Below are positions 1-10,870 of a stretch of 64,000 nt of DNA, piece after piece (the first letter of the stretch is position 1; each line of letters starts with the position of its first letter). The stretch is from NCBI RefSeq assembly GCF_001642475.1, contig NW_019173949.1, forward strand, positions 310,001 to 374,000, read 5' to 3'. The stretch is from Fonsecaea monophora. Taxonomy: Eukaryota > Ascomycota > Eurotiomycetes > Chaetothyriales > Herpotrichiellaceae. The position numbers and the translations under genes were made by a program. Below the pieces are notes generated by a model. That model did not search any database, was not told the DNA's origin, and saw nothing but the letters and a program-made list of their open reading frames with translations.

Positions 1-577
1 CATTCACTTACAGACAAGAAGACGGGGCTGACAAAGAGGTTACAAGGTCACCTGTACACCTCAGATGATCATCGACAACACCAAAGAACAACCCCAGAAA
101 AGTACAATGGACGAGGAAGGAATGATCCACAAAAAGACCTTTGATAATCACGAGCGAATCATGCCTCGTGACGCAGGAAAAGCCCAATTTCTGTCTGCGA
201 GCCAATTGCTGCTTGATTTTTGCTGAAGACTGCTTACTGCCTCTTATGAAACACGTTTCTCTCATAGAGCTCGACAATATGGTATCCCTAGCGCTCCTTC
301 CTGTAAGAGCAACCTTACAGAGCTCTTGGTCTGATATTCTCAGCGTACTGACAACTGGAATGGTATGTCCCAGCTCATTTCCCAACTCAGGCTGCTATTG
401 ACCAGCTTTTCCGTGCTGCCATGCCCAATCCTTCCAAGTAAGTTAGTTGTAGCCTTCCAATGGACTTTCAATTCCATGCTGCAGGAACAGAGCCTCGGCC
501 TTGCAACTCAGGCAGTCCCTACAGCAATATCCCGACATGACATTCATCAACACCTTTCCAACTTTGTGGCTCATGCG
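1..577. other. No supported gene at left edge
   Basis: Open frames occur on both strands, but none shows a recognisable domain. The plus-strand frame at 365-880 lies opposite the end of the ubiquitin-like gene and is probably a shadow. The minus-strand frame at 8-385 has a basic stretch near its middle but no family signature. The left neighbour is outside the window, so terminal exons of another gene cannot be excluded. Confidence 0.4.
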
Positions 578-1410
578 CTACCAGGTCTCCTCCAACTTCC
601 TCTTCCTCGTGGTCGCGCTCTCTTGCTGGCGGTATACCTTGATACTATCCCCGCTTCGGAATCCATTCTCTTCCACCGTGCCTACGGTGCAGTCTGCCGA
701 GAAAATGTTGGACCGATCCGGCAACCACTCCTTTGCTTCGTTTACAACGATGCCGGTGCATCGGATGATCGCAAAGCGCAGGAGTTCCAGGCTTTCATCT
801 ATTCTTTTGGCAATCTTTTCCAGCAATGTTATCATGGTATCATTGCCCAGACACAGATCATATGTTCCTCCTTGAATTGATATTTGGTCGGAGCGCTGAG
901 TTTGACGCTGACAGCGGAGCCTTTCACGATCTTCTGCTCGTACAAGCTCATAGTATCAAAGATACTGCTGCCGCAGAACGAAAGCATGGAGTCGTGCAAT
1001 GGAATACCATATTTCGCATGAATCCTCTCTTGAAGTCGTCTTCCAGTATCGTTCCACTGCGCTCTAACCCAACCCCACACTGGCCATGGAGATGCAAATT
1101 CCTGGTGAGGGAGACGGATGAGAAGGTCGTACTGCATTTCCGTTGGTCGTGCCGAGATGCGGAGAACTGAATCAACAGGACGTGGTAAAGGGCGTTGAGG
1201 GTCGTAGTACGGTCCATTCAGTGACAACTGACTACCATCAGGTCCGTGAAGACTGTACGAGAAGATCTCCATGTCATTGAAACTCTCTGGTCTGAGGTCT
1301 TTGATGGCGGAGACTAAGTCACCAACATTACCGCAAGTTCTCAAGTCAGGGGCGAGGATGGCAGGCTTTTCCAAGATGACAATGGTCTCCATGTGTGCTC
1401 TGTTTGTCAT
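578..1410 (-). pseudogene. Tandem ubiquitin-like-domain protein with apparent frameshift
   Basis: Two overlapping minus-strand frames read as one protein broken near 890. The upstream frame (ATG at 1410, alternative ATG at 1392, stop at 832) carries two segments of about 80 residues with ubiquitin-like pattern: beta-hairpin, helix (RLQERIHAKYGIPLHD) and a final strand (GSAVSVKLSAP). A third such segment (ISIQGGTYDLCL, helix, DSIKVYRQ) continues in another frame through about 885-578 and ends at its own stop after a basic tail. I found no GT-AG pair that joins the frames without deleting well-formed sequence, so a one-base shift is the simplest reading. It could be a real inactivation, a sequencing error or a missed unusual intron. 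The beta-grasp assignment rests on pattern, not on a named family. Upstream start choices are uncertain. Confidence 0.45.
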
Positions 1411-1757
1411 GATCTGAGGGTGGTGGTGAGATGGGCTTTTGCGAGCCAAGGTGAAGCTGAAGGCAAGGCACTGTGAGAGGCTAGCTGTAAGAAGAGATGC
1501 CTTGGTCCGAGTCTTGATGTAGTCAGTGGCGTCTTCGTGGTGATGAAGTGCCGACAGTGGACAAATGAGCCGCAAGTGAGAGCTCTTTGAGTGTGAGGAT
1601 GACGGAAGATGGAAGGCGAGTGTTTGACCGATGCCTCAGTCTTCAAAACCCCCTGAGGCTCCAGCGTTGTGCATCACCAGCCAGCCCTCGTACTGACAGA
1701 AGTACAAGCGCAACACTAGATCATTTACCTGGTCTGGCTTTACCTGTGTCAATGTTT
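1411..1757. other. Spacer between ubiquitin-like gene and Cdk7 gene
   Basis: Both flanking genes are on the minus strand, so this holds the Cdk7 3' UTR and the promoter of the ubiquitin-like gene. I see no separate coding signal. Confidence 0.4.
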
Positions 1758-3076
1758 CTATGCGGCTCCGAAATCAAGCTTCTTCGCCACGCCCTTGAAC
1801 TTGTTCTCGTCGACAAACCCTGGGGCGGCCACTTCCGCAGCAGCCATTTTCGAAGCGCCGCCGCCTTGCTTGGGAAGGTTCTCCTTGCTGGTCGGCCTAG
1901 GGTCGATCCTCCACCACTCATGCTCCAACGCCCCTCTTGCCGTCACTCTCTTCCGTGGATCAAGTTTTAGCATTGCCATGAGGAGATCGACGCCAACCGC
2001 CCCTGCCGTTGGGAACATTTGCATGTAGAACGGCTTCTCGCGCACCGGAATTTTCTTTTCAAGGTCGAAATAGTCCCGCAATTTGGAAACTCCTGGCCAG
2101 TTCTCTTCGTTTGGTGTTCCTACAGCTTCGCAGATTTTGTCGAGCTGGGCGACTGTTCCTCCACCCGTCGCCAGCACTTCTTGATTAGCCACATCGGCTG
2201 CTGCATATGGTCTCCGAATGAGAAGTTCCGCAAAGACCATCCCAATGCTCCACATGTCGACCGCACCACTGTATTGTCTCGCTCCAAACAGCAACTCCGG
2301 AGGACGATACCAAAGCGTGATCACCGCAGAAGTCATTTGATAGCGTGGATCACCAAAGGAACGTGCCAGACCAAAATCTGCCAGCTTCACTTCCCCATCC
2401 GCGGCAATCAGCAAGTTGTTTGGTTTGATATCTCGATGCAAGATGAAGTTGGAATGGCAATAGTAGATAGCACGACACAGCATTCCCATCCACGCCTTGA
2501 CATCGGCAGCACCGTAGCTCACCGTCTTGTCGCGGATCAGCTCTTCCAAGTTGCCGTTGGGAAAGTATTCAATGACCATGTTGATATTTTGGTCCTTGGA
2601 GGAAAATACGTCTAGCAAGGCAACGATGCTTGGATGTGAGATTTCTTGGAGATATTTGATCTCGCGGATCGTGTCAACATTGAGTCCCTCGCGTTGCTGT
2701 GAAGGGTCGACTTTGAACTTTTTGATGGCTACAAGCGTGTTTGGATCTGATCTCAAATGTCCTTTGTAGACAATGGCGTATGTTCCCTCGCCCAGTTTCT
2801 TTCCTATGGACCTCATCAGTAAGTTCGGGCACGGCTGGGAACGCAAATCTGATACCAACCTTTGACATACTTGTCGCTGATATCCTCGTTCATCTGCTCG
2901 GCCATATCGAAGTCTGCAGGTGGTCGGTGAGCAGGTGGGCCAGGAGCTGAAGATTGAGGTTTGGATATCGACTTCCTCATTGCGAGTGATTTTGCTTTTG
3001 ATGGTGACATGTTTGCGTTTATATTCGATGGCGACCGTGGCATCAAAGGCGACGGAGCGTTTGATGAGGGTGCCAT
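1758..3076 (-). CDS. Cyclin-dependent kinase 7 (TFIIH kinase, Kin28 type)
   Basis: Predicted 420-residue serine/threonine kinase of the CDK7/Kin28 group, the TFIIH subunit that phosphorylates the RNA polymerase II C-terminal domain and activates other CDKs. Two exons: 3076-2860 and 2803-1758, with a 56-nt intron (donor GTTGGT, acceptor CATAG) that restores YVKGKKLGEGTY. Visible elements: glycine loop around residues 76-84, VAIKK lysine at 100, HRDIKPNN with Asp197, DFG at 215-217, and a T-loop followed by WYRPPELLFG. The context NNLL...VKLADFGLARSFGDP is typical of CDK7. The N-terminus (residues 1-60) is a basic, Ser/Pro-rich extension absent from minimal CDK7 proteins. The start at 3076 was chosen because it follows an AAG context; an in-frame ATG at 3193 would add a less plausible leader. 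The gene is divergent from the mS41 gene. Confidence 0.9.
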
Positions 3077-3973
3077 CTTTGGATCGAGCGAGTATGATGT
3101 GGGAGCAAGGGGAGCTTGGAAGTGGCAATGGAAGACCAGGAGCTTTGATATCTGCGATCGTTGTTGATGTTGTGAGCGCAGACTAGGGGTCAAGGGTGCA
3201 ATTGCAATTCTTGAGGAGAAGATCTATTCGTGTATTCAATCCCGCTACCCATGTAGAACTTGCTTGCGCTGGATTTCAAGACAATCGAGTATCGCAACCC
3301 CAAGTTGGACGAGGCTCAAATGCAAGCTTGGCATGTTGACTGTTCCATCGCCTGCCGCTTTAATCGTAACCGTGGATGCATACACTTATCCAGGACTCCT
3401 GAGGGGGGACTGGATATGTTCATGACATCTGCTCTGGCTTCTCCTCCAAAGGACCGCACGCTGAAAGGGCGTTCTATAGTTTCAGGAAGAACAGGAAAGA
3501 CCCAATATTCTGCCCGCGGCAGCAGGTGTTGTACAGCTTGTGAACCCAACCAGTCAAACGCAGGACAATAGACTCCGAACAAGTGTCTTTGCAACAGCAA
3601 ACTTCCACGTTTGAACATTTACGTTCGGTTGCACATGTAAAGCATTCCCTAAGATCAACCTACAGGAGAGAGGGAGCGCTTTCAACTTCTGTCGCTGGGA
3701 GAAGGTATGCTCCGTGGTTTCTTCGGTCTGGCCAAGTAAGTTGAGTGAACAAGGCAGCGCATCCCCCCTTCCTGTTCTGGAAAAGTGTCCTTGCGGCAAC
3801 TTTTTCGTCTGCGGTCTGCGGCCATCACATCTCAATCCGTAAACTTCCAATAATAATTCTTGTCTATCGTCAACCGCAACCACGGAACGCTGCAAGCTGC
3901 AATCGTCTCGGTCTTGATCTTACCAGTATAGCTGCCTGCAGATGAGGGTCTCTTAGAAACAACGCCTTCGACT
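3077..3973. other. Divergent promoter region, Cdk7 / mS41
   Basis: About 900 bp between two divergent genes. It should hold both promoters and 5' UTRs. Open frames at 3260-3571 (plus) and 3554-3895 (minus) lack domain-like composition and I treat them as chance. Confidence 0.4.
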
Positions 3974-4762
3974 ATGATCACGCGACAACCTCATGGAGCA
4001 ATCTCGCTCTTTGCTTCTTCCCTCCTCCGACCGTCTACATCTCTATCAAAATCCATACTACCTCAATCTCACGTCTGCGCGCCATGTCGACGACAATTAC
4101 ACCGCGGCTTGCCTGGTGGCGGCTACATCCCTGCTCCCACACCGTTCGTCCCCGATGTGCCCACCTTCCTCAAACTCATCGGGCGTGAACTCTCCAAGCA
4201 CGCCAGCAAAATCGAGTCCTGGGAAGAACTCTTCACCTTGACCTCAAATCAGATGAAAACACGCGGCATCGATCCCCCGCGAACACGGAGGTATCTACTC
4301 CGCTGGCGAGAGAAGTTTCGGAAAGGGGAGTTTGGGATTGGAGGTGACTTTCAACATGTAAAGGATGGCGTCGCAGAGCTACGGGTCGTCGAAGTACCCA
4401 GTCTGAAAAAGGACCCCGTGACAGGAGATCCTATATCGGGTCCCGTCACGATCGGAAGGAGTCCTGGAATGCAGAAGCTGATCGTCAATGTGCCCAATGG
4501 GTCCGCCACGTACCAACTGGCTCCAGGACAGACGACCGCGGACCTGAAAAAACCGCATGGCTTTACGTTGAAAAACGGATACATCATCAAGGGCAAGCAG
4601 GCACATCCCATTGCAGGCACGCACGGCAGTGGTGTCACAGTCAAGGCGGTCGAAGGGCTATGGGAGCATAAGCGAGGGAGAAAGATCTATGGCGGAGAGA
4701 GGAGACGGGCGGAAACTCTGCATAAGATGAGAGTGGAGGAGAACAAGAAGAACGCGAGATAG
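3974..4762 (+). CDS. Mitochondrial small-subunit ribosomal protein mS41 (IGR motif)
   Basis: Intronless, 262 residues. The N-terminus is rich in Ser, Arg and Leu without acidic residues, as in a mitochondrial targeting peptide. Residues 64-95 carry the IGR motif (FLKLIGRELSKHASKI) followed by WEELF and a RGIDPPRTRRYLLRWREKF stretch, the signature of the fungal Fyv4/mS41 family, a component of the mitochondrial small ribosomal subunit. The remaining 150 residues form the basic fungal extension (VKAVEGLWEHKRGRKIYGGERRR). The start is the first in-frame ATG. Family assignment is firm; the exact ribosomal role comes from knowledge of yeast mS41. Confidence 0.88.
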   Translation: MITRQPHGAISLFASSLLRPSTSLSKSILPQSHVCAPCRRQLHRGLPGGGYIPAPTPFVPDVPTFLKLIGRELSKHASKIESWEELFTLTSNQMKTRGIDPPRTRRYLLRWREKFRKGEFGIGGDFQHVKDGVAELRVVEVPSLKKDPVTGDPISGPVTIGRSPGMQKLIVNVPNGSATYQLAPGQTTADLKKPHGFTLKNGYIIKGKQAHPIAGTHGSGVTVKAVEGLWEHKRGRKIYGGERRRAETLHKMRVEENKKNAR

Positions 4763-7700
4763 ACGAGGACATGTTGCGGGTCATGGAAAAGTCCAACTGG
4801 AGCCTCTTCGAATGGTCCCGTATTTGGACGTCGTATGTACGATAATTGTCGCTTGTATCATACGTTACTGGTCTCGTCACCTTGTACTCGGTACTTGATG
4901 GAGTCACAAGTTACCTAGTCACCAAATGTCGACTTTGACTGTGCTCAGGAACGAAGTTTGAGATTGCTGTGCTATTTCACCACTCTAACGGATCTGATGT
5001 AGACAGTAGTCACGTTATGAAATTTATGAAGGAGAAGGTGCGAGGTACGAGTAAGGACTTGCTTGAAGCTTCGATCTAGACTTAAACGGAAGGCAGAACC
5101 GCCGCCCTCGAGGAACTACTCCGTAGGTACATATGCTGCTTCCCCTCCGGGGCTCTAAAAATGCGGGTGCAATCGACAGGAACAAGCATGGTGTCCTGCA
5201 AATCCAACTTCTCGTCCATTGGACGTTTGAGCTTGAGCCCTTGAAGCCATGCATCACGCCCCCCACGCATAGCAGGCGAGGACTTCCGGTCGTCCATGCT
5301 TGAACCATGCTCGCAGCCTCAGCTCCCAGCAGTGTGAAATCTCGGGAGTTTCAGTTGTGTCTTAGCCGAGTCCGCGATTTCCATTTCCATCTGATCCGAA
5401 GAGGAAGTCCTTGTTGACTCTGCATATACGGAGTATAGGCATGCATTGTCAAACATTTGAGCATGCATGGTGGCTTTATTTGCGCCCCAAAGGTCAAAAC
5501 TCTGGCACAAGACAGGATTTCAGCTACCATCACACTAGCTGAATCCCAAGGGCCAAGGAAGGAAAAATCTCCGACGGCTTCCATGCCTGGTACACGTTGA
5601 ATTTTACCTGTCAAACGACTAGTCATCCCTCTGGATGTACCAGTGAACTTTTTTGCGGATGACAAGAAAGAACTGGACATGCAGTGCACAGTGCTGATTT
5701 TATTCATCCCGGTTGGGAATAGCTAAGAAGTGATCAGCATGTTTGATACACAGCTAGAAAATCCGGTTCCAGGAGAGCGGGTTCACAGGACAGGATTAGG
5801 AAGATCATTTGCTGATCATTGCCACTTTTCTATGAGGTACTTCCTCGCTAGTGGGCCTAGAATGGGTGTGAACGGGCCACCTCAAAGTCCGGCATGTCTC
5901 CAGATCATCATCACATACTCCGTATGCAAAGCTGGGTTGTCAACTGCAGACACCTTGTGGGTATGGCTGGATTGCTGTTAGGAGTGGCTATTGAGTTAGA
6001 GATAGTGCGAACGCAGTTGTGGTTGCAACGGAAAAGGCGTCTTAGACTATCTTTTTCTCACCAGGAGGTCCGTTGCCTGAAAGAGCAGGACACCATCCTC
6101 TCACTGACCCTTTGAGCGAAGCAGGTTGGTTGCACGTTGCTGATGGATCAATTCGCCCAAAGCTGTCTCATGGACCGAAATGAAGATGTTCTCGCTTGGT
6201 GGGAGCTCAACAACGATCCGACTCTGTTACTGGAGGTGAGCACGGCCAGCTTTGCCAAGCAAATTGATCCAGGGGTAAACGGCCGGGGAAGCATTTGAGA
6301 AAGCCACAGTCGAGATTGGCGTCAACAGGGGTGGGGGGCTTTGGTGCCTTAGTGCGGTGATGTTTGTGCAAATTTCTCTGCTCCTCCGAGCTTGGGACAC
6401 ACAGCATGTCATCACCCCAGCTCTTATCAGCTCGTGAGGCTTTGTGTGTCGAACTTTTTTGTCTTCTTAGCAAGTTTCAGAGTCAGGCAAAAAACCCGTT
6501 GATCGGGGGGTGGCCAAAACATGATTCGGCGTGCCGGAACCCGTTGTTTGCCCCTCCCAAGAGTCCAAGGCGTGTTATGCGTGGCGTCTATTCGGCTAAC
6601 CTTGAGGTTACTTCTGCAGGAAGTTCAGGAGAGCAGCCGAGTCCGTGAAAAGGCAAGGAGAAATTCGAGGGCAGAGAGGCGCGCAGGGCGCTCTATTGGC
6701 GGCTGTGTCAGGTGTGGTTGTGGCAGGTATTACAACTTGACAGTTTGAAGTAACTCTGCATGAACACAACAGCTTGTGGCCTGAGAACGGCTTGTGATGA
6801 TCACAACAGTGGCAGATGAATTCAGGTGATAAAACGTGCCAGAGACCAATAAAATAGCAGAAGTCATAATAATGCTGACCCTTGGAGGAAAGTGGTTGCA
6901 AAGGTCAAGTTCCCGCAGCCGAACCAGCACCGTTCTCACTGGGTGGGACGGGGAGAGATGGGAATGGCTCGTGAAAACGGCCCAAGTCGTTGGCCCAATG
7001 ATGGGGCGGGCAGGGGATAGTGCAATTTGACAGGCTCTTTGGCTGGGCTAGGCTTCGGTGCCTTAGTCGCATGCCGGGTGAGTGAATTGAGGGCGTGGTC
7101 CCCCACCAGGAAGGCCTTCGCAGGCTTATTGGAGACGGCCATCCGATAGATGGATCCTTTTTAGCTGCAGCTTGGGCTTGCTGTAGGCGCATGGTGCCCT
7201 GTTCCTGTCTCTTAGCGGTGCCCTGCAGGCATCAACGCGCAGCTAAGACATGCACCTTACCAACACGCTTGGACCTTTACATGCTAGTCGGATAATCCCC
7301 TTTGAGAAGGCCGACGAAGGCTTAAGCAGCTTTTTCCAGGGCAGAAACCTTAGCATCGACGCCGGCACGGCCCTCGTCAAAGGGAAAACCCTCCTTGCTC
7401 TCTTAGTGGTTTGAAGGAGCAACCACACCCCCCCAGAAAACATCCCTCTTGCGCCTTGTCCCTCGTCGCCCGTCTTTTCTGTCAATTTGGTCAACATCAC
7501 ACTCCTTGTTGACCACCTCTCAGCGGCCGCTGTGTCCAATTGCGTCCAGAAGACCCTCCAAGACCTGCCCTCTCGATGCCACATGCACATCACTGAGGTC
7601 GCATGCTCCGGAGCAACCACTGAACGCCGTGGACGTTGTCCCATGCGGACAGGTTTTTCCACCTCCAATTCCCTCGCTCAAAAGCTGCGACACCCTCGGT

Positions 7701-7948
7701 TTCACCGCCTCAGAAACCAGAGAACAGTGCAGTATACGGGCTTCTGTTTTCTTGGATATCCAGCAACAGGCGCGAGATTGTGGGAATACCAGTCTTGATT
7801 GGATTTGTGGTCGACGGGTTGCGGACAAGCAAAATCACACAAGGTACAACACCCACCGAGAAGAGACGCTCCAGCAGATCGATAAACCCCGCATGAGCTG
7901 GCTATAGTTGTCTGAATTTCTACCAATCGTCCCACTCTGCTGGTAGAC
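4763..7948. other. 3.2-kb gene-poor interval
   Basis: I cannot support any gene here. Open frames are short, none shows a domain, and I found no convincing chain of exons. The final 500 bp is pyrimidine-rich and is likely the promoter and leader of the kinesin gene. A near-identical 20-bp string occurs at about 6338-6357 and 7049-7068 (see findings). The interval could hold a non-coding transcript or decayed mobile DNA, but nothing decisive is visible. Confidence 0.4.
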
Positions 7949-10870
7949 ATGTCTCTACCCGTGCTCTCACGGCCTCTAGCCGACCCGCCGACGGGTGCGC
8001 TCCCTCCCATTCCCACCGGCAAACCTCCAAGGAAGAGTTTACCCCAGACCCCTTCCAGACTGAAAGCTCCCTCGAGGACTTCAGCAATACCAACACCGCA
8101 GGCTGTGCAATCGGCCACGGAATCCTCGCCCGAAAAACCCTCGGGAATACCTGCAAAGGCTGTACGAAAAACTGTCAGCATTGGCTCTTTTCCACAACCG
8201 CCAAATGCTGGGTCGCGTCCGCCTACTTCGGCCTCAATGGCCTCGATCACGTCAACGAAAAAGAGAGTCTCTGATGGCGGACACAGTACGCCAAATGCCT
8301 CGGTCAGATCCAAGAAATCTCCCAGAAGTAGCGTCGCCGCGAGCTTTCGTTCATCTCAAACCCCCAGTCTCTTGAACTCGGCCGGTGATGGAATGACCAT
8401 TTCGGCCAAGTTTGGAAAGAGAACATCAGACGCACAATCGAGCGTCCATTCTCCACCTCAGAGTCGGAGCTCATCGGCCAATGGATCTTACTCAACTAGC
8501 GCCACGACAATCGAAGAAGGCGAGGAGGACAGTCGAGGTCGGACGAAAGAACTGGACGAAGGCCTGGCTGAATCGAAACGAAATTCAAAGGGGAAAGAGG
8601 TCAAAGGCAACGTCATTGTGAGCGTCCGTGTCCGCCCCGACGCAGGGGCACAAAACAATGCTCAAACCGAAGGAGAGTGGATGGTGGACGGCCGAAGAGG
8701 TCTGGTTGCGTACCGCGGAAAAGAAGGCGGGGATTATCATCTCGATAACGTTTTCACCACACACGACGATAATGCCAAAGTCTACGATGCCGCAGCCAAA
8801 CGGCTGGTACGTCGAGTCATGGAAGGTTATCATGGGACCGTGTTTGCGTACGGCATGACAGGGACCGGCAAGACATTTTCAATGCAGGGAACTATGAGCA
8901 GCCCTGGTGTGATTCCACTGGCAATCACCGATATCTTTTCCTACATCAGAGAGACGCCACACCGCGAATTCCTCCTGCGAGTCAGCTACCTCGAGATCTA
9001 CAACGAGAAAATTCACGACTTGTTGGCCGTGCCCGTTGGCGGAGGTGTCGCCCAGCAACAAGAAGAAATCAAGCTGCGTGAAGACAGCAAACGCGGTGTA
9101 TACGCCACGCCTTTGAAAGAAGAGATTGTACAGAGCCCAACCCAGCTGCTGCGGGTGATCCATCGAGGTGACACTGCTCGTCGTACTGGAAGCACCCAAT
9201 TCAATGCGCGAAGTTCTCGAAGTCACGCAGTGGTTCAGATCGTGGTTGAGAGCCGAGAGCGAATACCCGGATCAGGTTCCTTACAGGAAAATGGAAAACG
9301 TGTGGCCATGCTGCCCGGTGGTGTTCGAGTCTCGACGCTGAGCTTGATCGATCTTGCAGGGTCAGAGCGAGCGGCTGAGGACAAGGAACGCCGTGCCGAG
9401 GGAGCCCACATCAATAAGTCTCTATTGACCTTGGGGACGGTCATCGCCAAACTGTCGGGCAATCGCGACAAGAACGGCAATCCCACAGACAAGGACGGAA
9501 AGCACCTGCCGTACCGAGACAGCAAGCTCACCCGCTTGCTCCAGCCCGCACTCTCCGGGAATTCGCTGGTCTCGATTCTGTGCACCATCCAAATTGGAGC
9601 TGGGTTGACAACAGCGGGCAGCAACCACACGGGTGAAACGCTAAACACCCTGAAATTCGCCGCTCGTGCAAAGAACAATATTGTCAGCCATGCTAAGCGA
9701 GCCGCGGAGGAGCTGGGCAGCGTCAATGCAGGTCTCTTGGAACGATATCGAGCTGAAATAGCAAACCTCCGCTCTCAGCTAGAGGGACAGCAAAAGTCTG
9801 CCGCGGAGAAGGAAGAGCGGCAACTAGAGAAAGAAGCCGAGCAACGCCACGAGGAACAGATGCTGGAGATGCAGTTGGCCCGCACGGCCCTCAAGGAGCG
9901 AATCGAGCATCTGAACCGTCTGATTCTGTGTTCCAAGTCGACTGGCGTTAATAGCGGCACAGTTTCGGCCTTGGGTATGCACTCGCGGCTCTCTGGAGGC
10001 ACTGAATATGCGGGTTCACGGTCGGTGCGATCGTCAGCCAGCCAATCGACTCTAGGCGTAACACCAAGTCTCGGTCGACATCCGTCGGTGGCTTCCCTGG
10101 GAGGGGTGGCCTCGGCTTCCGGGCATCTTTCGTTTTCGGCGGTCCCAGACGAGGACGAAGAGGGCAGCACCGACTTTGGCGAGGGGAGAGCGTCTTTGCA
10201 GGCTCAGGTACGCGCTCTGCAGGCCGATCTGCAGGACAAGACACGGTACATTTCGACTCTGGAGAAGAGACTGCTGCAGGCGCGGCGCTCCAGCCACTCC
10301 CGAGTATCGATGGCGTTTAACAAACCCGCGGGCGACGAAAGTGAAGTACAAAGACGACTGGACGAAAAGGATGCAATGATCGCAGACCTGCAGAAGACTG
10401 TTGCCGCCCTTCGATCTGCGGTGCGGAAGCGCGAGGTTGCCGAGCTGACGCCCGAGACATCCTCTTCCGAATTCAAGCAGAACCGTGCACAAGCAGGACA
10501 CCAGAGCAACAGTAGCAACAGCAGCTCTCAGCTCAGCGTCTCCACCCAGCCGGTGTTGTCCAGTGGACCACGATCGCCACTGACGACTAGTCCCATGACC
10601 ATTCTTTCCCCTCAAAAAGCCATGGACAAGAAGCGCAAGACGGTGGACGAAATGTCGCGGATGCTGGACGAAATGATTCAGGACAAGGTCGAGAGTGGCC
10701 AGCTGAACCGGCGGTCGTCATCGGTGCGGGTTCCCGACCGAGGCTCGTCTTCGGCGCGCCGCCATTCACGACGACTCTCGATGACGGGTAGCAACGGTGC
10801 TACAGTGGGAAGTATGGTAGCATCGCTGAGAGAGGAAAACTCGGTTGAAGAAGCAAAGGATCCGAGTTGA
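7949..10870 (+). CDS. Kinesin-7 family motor (KipA/Kip2/CENP-E type)
   Basis: Intronless, 973 residues. Residues 1-210 form a basic, Ser/Pro-rich leader. The motor domain follows (GNVIVSVRVRPDAG onward) with P-loop GMTGTGKT at 302-309, switch I NARSSRSH near 419, switch II DLAGSERA near 466 and the HINKSLLTLG helix. The long N-terminal extension before an internal motor, the VRVRP start and the neck pattern fit kinesin-7 (Kip2 in yeast, KipA in Aspergillus), plus-end-directed motors that deliver polarity and tip factors along microtubules. After the motor there are coiled-coil segments (roughly 590-660, 750-780 and 795-830) separated by Ser-rich linkers, and a basic Ser/Arg-rich tail. The subfamily is inferred from architecture; the kinesin call is certain. 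Confidence 0.93.
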   Translation: MSLPVLSRPLADPPTGALPPIPTGKPPRKSLPQTPSRLKAPSRTSAIPTPQAVQSATESSPEKPSGIPAKAVRKTVSIGSFPQPPNAGSRPPTSASMASITSTKKRVSDGGHSTPNASVRSKKSPRSSVAASFRSSQTPSLLNSAGDGMTISAKFGKRTSDAQSSVHSPPQSRSSSANGSYSTSATTIEEGEEDSRGRTKELDEGLAESKRNSKGKEVKGNVIVSVRVRPDAGAQNNAQTEGEWMVDGRRGLVAYRGKEGGDYHLDNVFTTHDDNAKVYDAAAKRLVRRVMEGYHGTVFAYGMTGTGKTFSMQGTMSSPGVIPLAITDIFSYIRETPHREFLLRVSYLEIYNEKIHDLLAVPVGGGVAQQQEEIKLREDSKRGVYATPLKEEIVQSPTQLLRVIHRGDTARRTGSTQFNARSSRSHAVVQIVVESRERIPGSGSLQENGKRVAMLPGGVRVSTLSLIDLAGSERAAEDKERRAEGAHINKSLLTLGTVIAKLSGNRDKNGNPTDKDGKHLPYRDSKLTRLLQPALSGNSLVSILCTIQIGAGLTTAGSNHTGETLNTLKFAARAKNNIVSHAKRAAEELGSVNAGLLERYRAEIANLRSQLEGQQKSAAEKEERQLEKEAEQRHEEQMLEMQLARTALKERIEHLNRLILCSKSTGVNSGTVSALGMHSRLSGGTEYAGSRSVRSSASQSTLGVTPSLGRHPSVASLGGVASASGHLSFSAVPDEDEEGSTDFGEGRASLQAQVRALQADLQDKTRYISTLEKRLLQARRSSHSRVSMAFNKPAGDESEVQRRLDEKDAMIADLQKTVAALRSAVRKREVAELTPETSSSEFKQNRAQAGHQSNSSNSSSQLSVSTQPVLSSGPRSPLTTSPMTILSPQKAMDKKRKTVDEMSRMLDEMIQDKVESGQLNRRSSSVRVPDRGSSSARRHSRRLSMTGSNGATVGSMVASLREENSVEEAKDPS

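Noticed and set aside
365..880. Plus-strand open frame of 171 codons
   Set aside because: It lies opposite the end of the ubiquitin-like gene and has no domain-like pattern; most likely a shadow.
3554..3895. Minus-strand frame between Cdk7 and mS41
   Set aside because: Falls in a divergent promoter and has no recognisable features.
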